64,000 nucleotides of DNA from Phlyctochytrium arcticum. Its lineage: Eukaryota > Chytridiomycota > Chytridiomycetes > Chytridiales > Chytridiaceae. The position numbers and the translations under genes are program-made. The notes under the pieces are model-generated. The model saw nothing but the letters and a program-made list of their open reading frames with translations. It searched no databases and was not told the DNA's origin. This document shows positions 13,776-27,217 of the stretch, piece after piece (within the stretch, counting starts at the first letter, position 1; each line of letters begins with the position of its first letter). Location: positions 682,001 to 746,000 of the forward strand of contig JAHLKI010000009.1 of NCBI GenBank assembly GCA_025602905.1. Reading direction: 5' to 3'.

Positions 13776-14847
13776 TCATACAGGTAGTCCGACAGTATTT
13801 CGGGCAAAATAGCGCGTCATATAACCCAAGCCTGTGGATGTTAGAAACCTTTGTAACCAAAAAAGCACACATAACAAGCCTTACCCGAGACCCCTCCTGG
13901 GATGTATGATCCCATATAATACAGTAATGCGGCGAATTGTATCAGACTCAATATTATGATCATAACGTAATTTTTCGCCTATCAGGAGCTTAGTTATGGT
14001 CTGAACAATTTCTAGTGCCAAGGGAATGGAAGCTCACCACTATCGAAAAGTACAAGGTCAGGCACATTGAGCCAAGGTAAGCGCCAGTAAAAAATAATCG
14101 CTCTTTTGAAAAGATATGTCTGAGAAACGCCCTGGGACCTAATACCCCATCAGTATTTCAGGTTTCTTGGTTGTGAGAGCAAGCTAGAACCATACCTTGT
14201 AGTAACGCTAGACTGTTGATGATCAATATATTGATTGTTGCTGAAGTAACGCGGATGTAGCATCTTACCTGGTGAAGGCTAGAATACTGCCCAGTGTGTA
14301 TAAAGTGGCGAACTTTGCCGGGTTTAGGACACTCACGAACAAAGTAATTGACGCCTACAGAGAACTGTGAGATCCCTGCTCAATACGACATACATGACCC
14401 TACCATAAAGAAACAGAAGATAGCTAACCCGAGGGTAATAGCGAATCCGACAATGCGCTACAAGTATCGTCATTGGCATTGGTGCATAGCGAGGTTAGAA
14501 GAGATGGGGATAGTACCTGCCAGCGGCTCATGCCAAATAACTCGGGTTCCTGCTGCGTGTTCCCGATACCCAGCCCGGAAAACGCATCTAAGAAGACGTA
14601 AGTACCACGCTACTGATTTCCTTAAAAGCTACTCCTACCACCACGTACTTTGAGTCCCCGTCCGCACCCGACCGAGTAAACTCTCCGTGGCCTCGTCTCC
14701 GCGCGGCCCACTTACCCCGGAGCGATCCCCGGACCACATGGATCCTAAGGAAAACCCACTGCTATTTGAAGTCGGCGCGGCAGGCCGCCCAGCCGAGGCA
14801 TTGAACGCTCTAAGCGAGTCCCGAAAGTTCCGTTCCGTGCTACTCAT
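13776..14847 (-). CDS. SFT2: SFT2-family Golgi vesicle transport membrane protein
   Basis: Small four-TM protein of the SFT2/GOT1 group, acting in endosome-to-Golgi and Golgi traffic. The gene is cut into many short exons. Start ATG at 14847: MSSTERNFRDSLRAFNAS, a Ser/Gly-rich cytosolic leader, then after an intron LGIGNTQQEPELFGMSRWQ. Further exons give PAKFATLYTLGSILAFT, FSKERLFFTGAYLGSMCLTL YFSIV, LIQFAALLYYMGSYIPGGVS and GLGYMTRYFARNTVG, ending at TGA 13776-13778. The cytosolic SRWQ, the NPAKFA-x-LYTLGS loop and YIPGGVSG are family hallmarks. About 200 residues. Exon phases were matched by eye where checked, so the gene looks intact. The plus-strand ORF at 14348-14653 is an antisense shadow. 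Confidence 0.85.
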
Positions 14848-15084
14848 TTCAAAAATCTTGCGGTTGGAAAGCTCTTCTCAATCGCGGTGACGCTCATAAC
14901 GCGAGTGACTCACGGCGCAAGAATCAAAAGTTACCCAGGCACAAAACCCCGGCGACAAACCTCCGGACGCTGGAAATCGTCCTTACATGGCACTTGCAAA
15001 ACACTATTTTTCGACGACTGAAGGGTCACCAGGAGGAGTCTACAACAGGTTGACCAACGCGCGACCGGTTTCTCGTTCCAAGCA

Positions 15085-17851
15085 ATGGAGTCCAGCCAGA
15101 AGGTGGTGCTACCGGCCGATCGCTACCCCGCCACGATTGTCTCCATACGCGTAAAGCCAAGCTCAGAAGTACAAAAGGATGAAGTTCTTGGTATCTACGA
15201 GTATCGGGGACAGGTGCCAGTCAAAGATCGCAACACGGAAAAGGAAACGCTGATCGTGAAAAACATACGAGAGGAAATCCGGTCACAATGGGCAGGACGA
15301 ATATCACAGATCTTGGTAAAACCTCAAGAGGAACTCACGAGCGTCAAGTAAGTGACATTGCCACTAATGTCCGCATCCTCACGGGGGCACTCATAAGCTG
15401 CACCATTAGCCAGCCATTGATGATAGTTGTCGAGCCTTGCGGTCATCCAATACAAGTCAGAGGCATTTGTGCTACTTGTGGTCGTGATTTGAGTATTGGC
15501 GATTATATGGGCAACGACATGACACGTGCGACAATCAATATGGCACACGATGCATTGGGAGTGACTGTTAGTCGAGATGTATGTTTGCTTGCTTCTCATT
15601 TTCATGTCCGACACTACACTTTCTGATGACGCGAAGGTTGCGGAACGGTTGGATAAAGACACGACAGATCGACTTCTTAAGGAGCGAAAGCTGATATTGA
15701 TTCTCGACTTGGATCAAACAGTTGTACATGCAACTGTTGATCCAACGGTGCAAGCTTGGAAGGGGGATCCTACAAATCCCAATTACGCTTTTTTGCAGGT
15801 TAGGTTTCAGGCGATGGCTCAGGATTCCTGACTGGCTGACATAGGCTTTAGGACGTACATGTTTTTGGAATACCGAACTACCAAACCCATTATGTAAAAC
15901 TTCGGTAAGATCTTATGGCGGTCGCGTGGCAACATTATCTGAATTAGTGCAGCCCAGGAACAAGAGAATTTTTGACCGAGATGGCAAAAATATTCGAGAT
16001 GCACATTTACACTATGGGCTCTCGGCTGTATGCGAATAAGATTGCGGAAATACTTGATCCTGACAACAGTCTTTTCAAAAACCGCATTCTTTCACGCGAC
16101 GAAAACCTGAGTAAGATTCGCTAACCTCAGCTTTGAAGTGCTGGGCATTTGCATACTCATGCTACCTCACTTTAGGCCGCTCCTTCAAGAGCATTCAAAG
16201 ACTGTTTCCGTCTGATCAATCTATGGTCGTCGTTCTGGATGACCGTTCTGATGTGTGGCACTGGTCGCCAAATTTGTACAAGATTTTACCATGTAAGAGA
16301 TACACTGCACTTTACGGGCGAAGCCAGGCACTGACTCCATTCAGTTACCTTCTTCGTTGGCACCGGCGATATTCACGCGCCACCGATCGATGCCAGTCAT
16401 CCACAGGTTTGTCACCCACGAAGTCGACACTTATGATCCGCTCTCTAAGCCCCATCAAGCCAGGAGTATCCCAAATATTCGATAGAGATCCGGTCTCTGG
16501 AGATGATGACACAAGTACCGAAGAGCAATCGGAAGAGGAATTCGCCTTACTTGAGAGCGCCCAGCATCATGTACTGGAAGAGCTGGAAAAAGAGCGGCCT
16601 TTGGAAAAACTGAGCGAAATAGACGAGACTCTACCCCTTACTGGACAGGATGAGGCCCCATCGACGGAAGCTCAAGCGATGGACTTTGACGGCAAGGAAC
16701 AGGAGAACGATTCAAATTCTACAGATACCCGATCGTCATCTCCAATAGGAAGTCCCCGACGTCAAAGATGCAAACCTGTTTTATCAGAGAGCGACCGAGA
16801 ATTGGACCGGGTAAAAGAAGTGCTACTTGACGTGCACAAAGTATTCTACGAGCTTCGTAATTCGATGGAAATCGATAACAAATCGGATATTCGACGTGTT
16901 ATGTCTCAGAGAAAGTTAGAAGTTCTTCGTGGCTGCAAAATTGCCTTTAGTATGATATTCCCTCTCAACATTGATCCTTCAACGTAGGTGTCCCCATTGC
17001 TTTGCATATCTAGTGTAAGGGCTGACAAGTACATTCCACAGCCAAGATTTATGGATTGGGGCAGAGCAATTTGGAGCTCGATGTACCCAGGACTTAACGG
17101 ATGACGTGACACATCTAATTACTATCGAAGTAGGACTTACATTATGTGACAGCCAGCTCGAGTACTAACAATCAACGCAGCAAAAAAGCGAATTTCGAAG
17201 CGATAAAGTAAAAAGAGCGCGTCAAATGCCAGGAGTATTTATTGTTAAAGCTGACTGGTTCGTCACCACCTTTTTGCAAATTGAACGTCCGCTCCTAACG
17301 CGTCGTGATCAGGCTCGCGCACTCGATAAGTCGGTGGGAACGACGCGCAGAGGACGCATACTTGCTTGAGCGGGTGAACCGCGTTGTACCTTCAATTGAA
17401 ACGTCCGTCACGGCTGACCCTGATGATGACGAAGCTATTCTGTCAGGACGATGGGAGCACGAAAATGATATCTTTGTCAAGATGGGCCACGATGACATCG
17501 AAGCCATGGACAAAGAAATTGAAGATGCTATGGCCGATGAGTCGTCAGACGAAGGCGAGGAAGGCAGCTTGCGTTCCGATGTGGATCTGGACGCCGCTCT
17601 GGATGCAGAGTTTGACCTGTTGGACGAGCCGTCAAAGGATACGGGAGCAGTAAAGAGAACATATACAGATGCAAAATTCGACAAGTAAGTTGGTTGTTTA
17701 CCTCCCACATATCGGCAAAATGCAAACGATGTCAAATTTTAGGGACGACACTAGCCCATTATCATCATCGCCGCTATCACCTTCACAAACAGCCAAGAAA
17801 ATCCGACTATCGCCCAAGCCGGCCAATGTCACATCATCGGACGCTAAATAG
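15085..17851 (+). CDS. FCP1: RNA polymerase II CTD phosphatase FCP1
   Basis: Dephosphorylates the heptad CTD of RPB1 to recycle polymerase. Domains in order: N-terminal biotinyl-like region (MESSQKVVLPADRYPATI, EKETLIVKNI), a Cys-rich knuckle (EPCGHPIQVRGICATCGRDL), the catalytic FCPH domain with the DxDxT motif in LILILDLDQTVVHAT (exon near 15640-15800), TREFLTEMAKIFEMHIYTMG, YANKIAEILDPD, and MVVVLDDRSDVWHW joined to the TFFVGTGDIHAPP exon. An acidic linker follows, then a BRCT domain (from about 17040; ends KADW joined to LAHSISRWERRAEDAYLLE) and an acidic C-terminal tail ending in a basic KKIRLSPKPA patch, the usual TFIIF-binding layout. About nine introns. All key catalytic residues are present. 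Confidence 0.95.
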
Positions 17852-18282
17852 TTCATTTTCCCCACTCATGCGTTTTCACCACCCCGCGCCAACCTGTGGT
17901 TTAGGCCACACACTTCTCCGTGTATTTAACTCCGCTTCCTTGATTAAAATTCAGTAGTATAATTCATCAGCACAAAGCAGTTGTAAAGCGGGCCATGCCA
18001 GCATGTGAGATCACGCTTATTTCATAATGCATTCATTTCGACTTTCGAAAAATAGACGTTCTTGCGCCATAGTGTGAGGCACAATTATTTGAAGAACTTA
18101 TTATTGTAAGTTAGAAAAGAAAATAAATGTTGATAATTATATGCAGATGAGGAGAGAAAGGATGGCATAAAAGGAACATTTAGACTACTTCAAAGTACAC
18201 TTTTTGGAAACGGAGATATCCACATAGGCGACCAAACAAATAGAGATCCAGCAGTAAATGTTCGAGGGATAGAGTAGACAAG
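17852..18282. other. Convergent 3' spacer with AATAAA signal
   Basis: About 430 bp between the stops of FCP1 and the coiled-coil gene. An AATAAA hexamer on the plus strand at about 18122 could be a distant FCP1 polyadenylation signal. No coding character. Confidence 0.5.
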
Positions 18283-19392
18283 CTACTGTTTTTGTACATG
18301 TACCTTGTTGGGGACAATTGATGCACGTATATTATTGCATTTAACGCTCAGATAGCGTTTCACTTTCTGGGTCTGGCGACGACCTTTCGAAGGGAGGTGT
18401 GCGACGGTGCGCAGCACTCGACCAATCCCGGTCTCGGATGAAGTCCGGCTATCGGTTGTAGACTCGTGAAATTCAACAGTATCAAACCGGACAAACTCTT
18501 CACCGAAGCTAAGTGATCGGGCAGTGGCGTGAGGGGAGCTTGTTTTTCGACCGGTGCCGACGGAGGTGGCTTTTCTGTTCAGTATTGGCATGATAGCTGG
18601 GATAGGCGGCGCCGTAGGATCATGCAAGGTGGTGGACGACCACTCTGCAGAGTTGGTACGGCTCATTGTGATACCATATGACTGTAAAAGTACCGCAGTT
18701 GGACTGTTTGACACCGAGCGAGAAGTTTTGATACTTGCTGTATCTCGCCACAAGTTTGATGCGCCTAGTGTTCGGTCCCGTCCACGCAACTCGGTCAATT
18801 CTGTTTCCAAATCACGCATTTTCTTTTGGATGGAAAGTTATTCTTCGTATTGTGCGACTTTCAAATGGATAAACACCTCTTTATATTGTTCTGCCTGCTC
18901 AAAAAGTTGATGGTTGACCTCTTGTTCTTTCTTCAGGCGCGCGTTTTCCTCGGCCAGTTCCGAGATGCTATCTTGAAGTACCCGGACAGACCTCTATTCG
19001 CCGATGCGTGCTTGTAAGTACTGATCCACCTTACATCAATCAGTATTACTTACATTTAAGCTTTCATTTTCAAGCTCTAAGTCCCATGATTGTCGTTTGT
19101 AATGATTCTTCTTCTCCTTCATAAGGCCCACTTCCGTGAGCGCCTCGGCAATTCTGGCCTCAGCAGCATCCTTTTCCTCCCGCCATCTTGCATGCCAAGC
19201 CTGTGCGTCCTTCTTCGCTTCCTCGGACTGTTTTTGCAACTTTTGCACCCGCCGTTGAAGTTGCTGGACTTGTAACTGCATTTCATTGTCATACTCTTGT
19301 GAAGTTTCCTGGTAACATTGGAACAAGCGGCGTTCCTCTCGCAGATCGTCCTTGAGTTTTTGGCAATTGGTGCAAAGAATTGAAGATGTCAT
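18283..19392 (-). CDS. Coiled-coil protein, possibly NudE/NDEL1-like
   Basis: Three-part structure: a coiled coil beginning MTSSILCTNCQKLKDDLREE, a heptad-rich stretch (ELENESLN joined by a 5' GTAAGT intron to RSVRVLQDSISELAEENARL), and a Ser/Thr-rich, basic C-terminus. In the raw frame there is a TAA at about 18840, but a 54-nt intron (GTGTTT...CCAAAAG) removes it and joins QYKE to KMRDLETELTEL in register. The order long coiled coil, RDLxxEL, Ser-rich tail resembles NudE/NDEL1 dynein regulators, but no diagnostic motif is certain. An in-frame ATG at 19512 would add 40 residues. Function unproven; the gene itself looks real. Confidence 0.6.
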
Positions 19393-20099
19393 AACGCTCG
19401 TTTTTGTCGTGATTCGATTTTTAGAAGGAAAACGAGATAGAATATACCGAAGGAGAAAACAGGATGGCTGCAATCCTTTTAAGATCCAACCATCATGTGC
19501 TTCGCGCCCCATAGGGGGTCGTAGGGGGTCTTCTTTGTTTATGTGGCCCAGGACGAGCCCGTAGACGCTCGGGCATTATTAACATAGCGAGTTCTAGAAG
19601 AGAAAGAATATTTCTCAACGGAGAATTATTTGCTGAGGTTACTGGCGAGATGACGCAAAAAAAGTGTGCACATCCGAGGAAGGGAGGATACTTGACAAGC
19701 AATATTAGAAGTTTGCGTGAAGGCTATTTCCTCGAAGTTTGCGTGAAGGCTATTTCCTCTTAGCGTATACTCGGTTGTTGGAACAATTTATCCAGAGATA
19801 CGCTTCTCCAAGTTTTCAGATGTTACACAAGCTATTGGATAGAGCTGTGTAACGTACAACCCGTGAGAAATTAACACTGATAAAATTGGCAAAGATGCCA
19901 GTAAAGGCATAGCACCGATCAAGACATTTCTATGACAAAGAAGGTAATTCCGAATAATGTAATCTTTTGTGAATCCCAATGCAGGCCTATATACCTAGGT
20001 TTGGAGATCTCTTATGCATGATTTCCCCCGTTACCGGTATTGATGTAAGACCTTAGAAGAACACACAATATTTGGCCAAATGCATGTCTTTCTCGTTTG
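19393..20099. other. Gene-free stretch upstream of the Fanzor relic
   Basis: About 700 bp with no supported gene. It contains a perfect 26-bp tandem duplication (19708-19759) and short ORFs without coding character. It may include the far end of the mobile element, but no terminal repeat was recognised. Confidence 0.5.
19708..19759. repeat. Perfect 26-bp tandem duplication
   Basis: The 26-bp unit beginning GAAGTTTGCGTGAAGG and ending TTTCCTC occurs twice head to tail with no mismatch (19708-19733 and 19734-19759). No further copies seen nearby. Non-coding, so probably a recent replication-slippage event or a footprint. Confidence 0.95.
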
Positions 20100-20299
20100 C
20101 CGGATTATACTTTCTGTTTTCTTGCACTGATGATCCAACAGATTGCCATCTGCAACTTGCTTTGGGTTAAAATGATGAAGAATTGCCGGCCATCTATCCG
20201 TAGGACACCACAGCTGATGAAAAAAGCACGAAAGGGGGTGCTCTTAAAGGAAAGTCTATTCAATGGGCTTGATGCGTATATTTAACAATTCCTTTGAAC

Positions 20300-21880
20300 A
20301 ATTCCCTTGATATACCGATTAAGCTTGCAAATCATAGAACTGTTGTGGATGTTCGGGACTCTGGTAATGCGCGCTTCAAGGTATGTCTCAATCCAGCACG
20401 GCGTCTGCGCCAAACTTGTCCCGCAACTTGTTGACAAACCGCTGCTCGCTTCATTGGGTATTGACGTATCGGTTCAACTTGAATTTGTTGTTGATCGGCA
20501 AATCATAGAACTCCTTGATCTTTGGGACTATGGTGTTCCTCGCTTCCAGGTACGTCTCGAAGTTGTCGAGGCGCATAGTCTTGTGAGTCCGTAACTCGAT
20601 TGCCACGCAGCAACACCACTTTGGACACGTTTTTGTTCCACGATTTGCGTATATTTCTTAGTCCTAGTTTCCGATCGTCGCTGCATACTGGTGTATCGCA
20701 GCTTGTTGCCCTTCGAATCAAGGCTATATAGCAGATCGCGTTTGTTGGGGTCGGCCACCACACAGTTGGACTTGTCGGAGATGGCAGCAATGTTGTTTTC
20801 GAAGTATAACTCGGATGCTTTGCCGGCTTCGTCCTCGGCCTTCGGCATCCGTGCGCGTTTTCTTTTCGTCGTTTCGAACTTGGTCGGCCTGCCGTTTGCA
20901 TCGTACTCGTTTAGCTCAAAATATACCGTCACCGAAGTGCAATCCGTTGACACCCGACCAGCGAAATGGTACCCCTTCCGCGGCAGGAACGCCTTGCTCT
21001 TGGTCCGGAAGACCTTCCCCCACAGGAGCCCCTTGTTCCAGTGAATTGCCTTGATGAGATCATGCTGCCCAAGGATATTCGAGCAAAGGATCTTCGTGTC
21101 GTTCGTGTCGATGGGGAAGTGGCCGATTTTTAGTTGCCGTCGTAATGGAGCGCCGAGAATGGCGGCAGCCCATGCGCTTCAAAGGATGCGGCCAACCGCC
21201 AATATGCCGGCACGAAGCTTTCGGTTGCCGCCACCAGGTTGCATGCTGCAGGATGCTCTTACACATCGTCGTACGGGAGAATATACACGTACTCCCATAT
21301 GAGATCCTCTTCGTTTGGGAGAAGAGACTGATCTTGTTCAGGATATCGGTTGCAAAGGCATATGTCCTGCACGTATCGTATTCGTACCCGGTACCTCTTG
21401 ATAGCTTCCCGATCGCCGCGACCTTTCTTGGGCTGCCAAACAGACATAATTGTAGGGCAGTGTTGATAGTAGCATTTGAACCCTGAGCCCACCCATCTGT
21501 GTAAGCCTTCCCATTGATAAGAGAACGAATGATTTAGACAAATGATGATGGCGCAGGTACAAATTTACAACTTTGCATGACTTGAAAAATATCTCGCAGC
21601 TCATTCTTCACCCCCAACACATGGTTAATATGCCGGAACGCCATCTGGGTGATACTCGCGAACGTTGACGAGCACATTCGTTGACATCGTCGACGAGAGA
21701 TAAGTGTTCAGTTGTTGGAAGTTTCTGATATGCGCTTGTTCCAACGTTGGGACAAGCTTGCGATATTGGGCGATAGTGAACCGCATCTTGTTCACCAGTG
21801 CGGCATCTTCTTCCGATCTGCTATCTGTGCATTGTATCGACCTGAAAATGGAAACTCAATCCCAATTTTCCCCACGAAAT
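20300..21880 (-). pseudogene. Fanzor (eukaryotic TnpB-like) nuclease pseudogene, copy A
   Basis: Decayed Fanzor gene. The N-terminal part near 21690-21830 (LVNKMRFTIAQYRKLVPTLE, STNVLVNVREY) continues after a frameshift as QMAFRHINHVLGVKNELRE. The middle reads GAPLRRQLKIGHFPIDTNDT and WNKGLLWGKVFRTKSKAF, then KGYHFAGRVSTDCTSVTVYF, the Fanzor core strand (G-x-x-STD-x-x-SV). RuvC-I is present as VVADPNKRDLLYSLD with its Asp at about 20750-20752, followed by LRYTSMQRRSETRTKKY. After another frameshift near 20590 come LDNFETYLEARNTIVPKIKE and LNRYVNTQ, a TGA (20451-20453) and SEQRFVNKLRDKFGADAVLD. RuvC-II, the zinc finger and the NRD motif were not found. Several frameshifts and stops make it non-functional as a whole. 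The assignment rests on motif order, not on a database search. Confidence 0.8.
20327..20564. repeat. Diverged internal duplication within Fanzor copy A
   Basis: The segment starting GCAAATCATAGAACT at 20327 recurs at 20498, offset 171 bp. Similarity extends about 65 bp, with matches such as GGGACT-TGGT and GCTTC-AGGTA-GTCTC. The right-hand copy codes (minus strand) for the FETYLEARN...KEFYDL part of the Fanzor; the left-hand copy has stops in the same frame. This points to an internal duplication followed by decay. Confidence 0.65.
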
Positions 21881-21907
21881 CCATTCCCCAAACTGCCTAT
21901 CCCATAG

Positions 21908-22541
21908 CTACACGCGAACCTTATAGGTACACGTCCGAATATATGATATGATCGCGCCAAACAACCACTCTGGAATGGTTCGTAATCCGCGTAGGGGATG
22001 GTAGAGCTTAAATGAATGCGTGGCATGGATGACGAGTTCGTGGCAAGATTTGGTGAGTATCCATATCTTTTGGTGGTCATCCTCACTGAGAGGGAAAGCG
22101 AAGGCTTCTCGAAAAAGGGGTCCTGAGCATACGTGCGATTCTCGGTAGTCATCAACGCAATCGGCTGGAGTTGCTGGAGTTGCTGGGGGCCCTTCTTCAG
22201 TAGAAACTGTTTTGTAGAGGGATCCAGAGGGACGTGGGAAAATTACCACGGCACCGGCTGGTGATATTTGCCCGAGAAGTTCGCGTTTCATCTTGGTGCG
22301 CAATAGGAGACAGGACGGGCCTCGGCCGGTCGTAGCTGCGACTCAAAGACGACATATGTGGTTTCCTCAAAGTCAGCAGAGGCCTGCCAATGCGACAAGC
22401 TGTAAATAGATTTAATAGACTGTCATCTGAATGGCCTGGATAGGCACCTACAGCAGCATCCAAATTATCCACAGAAAAAGTGTTTGTCCTGTGATAATGG
22501 TGAAGCCCTATGCAAAAAGCAACAATGAAAACTATCAACAT
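21908..22541 (-). CDS. Unknown small protein with N-terminal hydrophobic segment
   Basis: Weakly supported gene. ATG at 22541 begins MLIVFIVAFCIGLHHYHR, which looks like a signal peptide or anchor. A possible 48-nt intron (GTGCCT...TTTACAG) lies near 22400-22450. Further down an ATG near 22290 opens a frame to 21908 with MKRELLGQISPAGAVVIFPR and ends IRTCTYKVRV. I cannot join the pieces with certainty and recognise no family. It lies immediately upstream of Fanzor copy A (same strand), so it could be a separate small gene or part of the mobile element's leading region. Confidence 0.3.
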
Positions 22542-22607
22542 ATACTATAATACAATGCGTGCTTGAGCATTCTGCTCATTTCAACAGACAAGGAGGTCCC
22601 AGAGTGC

Positions 22608-24410
22608 CTATTGCGCAGTAGCCATACCGCCCATCATACGCGCAAACATGGATTTCTCTTTTTGCTCTATCGCCTTGATCCGAGATGCAATGCGCCTTTT
22701 CAAAAGGCTGACTTCCTTGCGTACCCCTTCATCGCCTCCATCCTCCAAAGTCCTCAGGGCTGCATCGGCATCATTCAAGGCTTGATCGAGCTCTTCATTT
22801 GCCAGGTAAGCTTGAGCTCGGCGGTAATATGCTTTTGTATTTGTGGGTTGCAGTGATAAGGCACGTGTAGCATGTGTGATGACTTGGGTATATGATTCAG
22901 TCTTCAGGTAACATGCGGCTAAATTCAAATGGCATGACAGGGCGTTCATTCCTGCCACAGTGTCAGGTTCAGCTTCACTGGAATCCGCCACTGCCTTTCG
23001 CAGAATCGGTGTTTGGGGAGTATCATACCCAGAGACTTTAAGGGCCACCTCGTACTGCTTCATGGCCATGCGCAACTTGCCATCCTTGAAAAACACGTTC
23101 CCAAGTTCGCGGCCTTTGGCAAGAGCATCATATTTTTCTTGCCTTGTTAATTGATCCGACGTTTTGAGTTTTTCAAAATTTACGAGCTCTACTTCAAACT
23201 CAAGAGAGTCCGCGGCGAGTAAACCCAACACTGCCGATTCATTTTTCCCAAAGCCGTAGTCTGCCGGTGCAGTGATGAGAGCACGCTCCCCTTCTTTCAT
23301 ATGCTCGAGTGCAAGACTGACACATTCCGGAAGCACGGGAGAGCCCACGAAAAGCTGGTTTTCGCTTCCCACCGATGAAATTTCCGGAATAGGATCTCCC
23401 GACGGTAAAGAGCGACCGTGAACCCGGACCTGAACATTGGCGTTGAGTTTGGGGCTCTCCCATCCATTGCCCGCCTGCAGGATCTTCTTTACAACAGGCG
23501 TGCTTCCAATGTTGTCGATCTCGCGCCATTGGACGAGCTCCAGGTCATATCGAATGGAGCAATCTGGAGGGACGCCCAGGGTAGCATTTCCATTGTGGCC
23601 AAAGGCATGTTTCGCACTAAATATAACAGAGCCCTGGTCTCCCTTTTTGAATTTTTTGATCGCTTCTGAGATGAAGGCGCTCTTCTCACAAGAGGCCGGG
23701 AAAATGTCTCCGGTTTGCTCGGTTTCCTTGCCTACCACAAACATGAGCTCTTTGCGCTCAACAAAGACTTTTGTTTCTTCTTCGGCATTCTTGACCCCGG
23801 AACAATAGAGTCCTTGTAGATTGACCACCACCTCCCATCCATCTTTGGGGGTCTGCCATGCGCTCTCATCCGTCTTTGTCATCTTGATCATGACTTCTCC
23901 ATCGGATGACAATGCATCAATGGACTTCCAGGACAGCATTTGCACCTCAAATTCCAGTGTGGCATTGGGAGGAATTTTTGGTGGCGAGCCTCTAGCTCCA
24001 TAAGCATACTCTGGCTTCATCTTGAATATAGCCTTCTCCCCCTTTAACATCGTTGCGATACCGCAATCCCATCCCTTAATGACCATTCCTGTTCAATCCC
24101 CCAAGGTTAACAGCGATGTCCAGCGTAAACAAACAATCAAAAAAAGCCTACCCTTGCCAAGTTTGAAGCTGAAGGGATGTTCCAGGTTTACATTTTGGTC
24201 AAAGATCTCCCCATCCGGGACTAACCGACCGATGTAGGTCACAAATACTTCATCGCCCTTTTGAGGACGGTCCCATCCCTCGCCGAGCTGTATGATTTTC
24301 TTCGTAAGTCCTTGGTCAGACGTTAGGGGGGTGTTGATATTTAATTCAGCGGACGGATCTTCCACCCCGTCGACCTCCTGAACGGCATCTTGTGGTGTTT
24401 CCTCTTGCAT
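22608..24410 (-). CDS. FKBP-type peptidyl-prolyl isomerase with TPR domain (three FKBP domains)
   Basis: Large immunophilin, about 580 residues, likely an Hsp90 co-chaperone. ATG at 24410; one 63-nt intron (24089-24151) inside the first FKBP domain. FKBP 1 carries the best isomerase signature (GDEVFVTYIGRLVPDGEIFD, GKGMVIKGWDCGIATMLKGE, YAYGARGSPPKIPPNATLEF). FKBP 2 (FISEAIKKFKKGDQGSVIF, HAFGHNGNATLGVP) and FKBP 3 (LALEHMKEGERALITAPADY GFG) are more diverged and probably structural. The C-terminus holds TPR units (AKGRELGNVFFKDGKLRMAM, CHLNLAACYLKTESYTQVI, TKAYYRRAQAYLANEELDQA) with the N-x-A and K/R carboxylate-clamp residues expected for Hsp90 tail binding. The layout resembles plant FKBP62/65 and animal FKBP51/52. 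Confidence 0.93.
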
Positions 24411-25034
24411 GGGTTCTCCTTTACTCTCGAGGGTAATATTTGATGCGTTCGAATAACAGGAACTGAGGGCTGGTCTACTACCGAAACTTGATTATGCCCG
24501 GAGAATGAGTAGTAAGACTCGATTATTTCCGTTTGCGAAACTGAAGGGAGTGCGCAAATACAAAGTTGACAGGAAGCCAAGTAAGGTTGGCAGGTGTCAG
24601 ATCAAATTGCGAGAACTGAGGTGGAAAGTGGCACAGTTTGCGATCGCTCTCCGACTCTGGAAAATTCCAGCAACTCTTGAATTCACATCAAATTCCAATG
24701 GTCAACTCATGAACTTTGCAAATTAACAGTTTGAAAAAATATTGAAACAAAAAGCAAATAATTTAGGGGTAATATACAAAGAAAACTAGTGAGCAAGCAA
24801 AATAGTGGCCCTTCACCAAGGGTATGCGTCAAAAAAATTAAGTTGTTCGTGATGTGTGCGTACTGTCGATATCTTCAAATGGATGTGTGTTGCGTGTCTT
24901 TCCCACAATGGTGTACGCTTCTGTACCGAACTATCTTTCCAACGCCCCGATTCCCCAGATTATGAACACTAATAAATAACTCGTGTCGCCTCTTCGACCC
25001 CCCAAGTTTTGAGAACTCAAGACATCACCGGAGC
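24411..25034. other. Spacer between FKBP start and DED1 stop
   Basis: About 620 bp, both neighbours on the minus strand. It must hold the DED1 3' UTR and the FKBP promoter. A/T-rich between 24720 and 24990. No gene seen. Confidence 0.5.

Positions 25035-27217
<2,183 letters not shown>

Noticed and set aside
14348..14653. Plus-strand ORF of 101 codons
   Set aside because: Lies antisense to the reconstructed SFT2 exons and introns; no domain of its own.
18830..18845. In-frame TAA apparently truncating the coiled-coil gene at 18283-19392
   Set aside because: A 54-nt intron with proper GT and AG ends removes it and keeps the heptad register, so the gene is probably intact.
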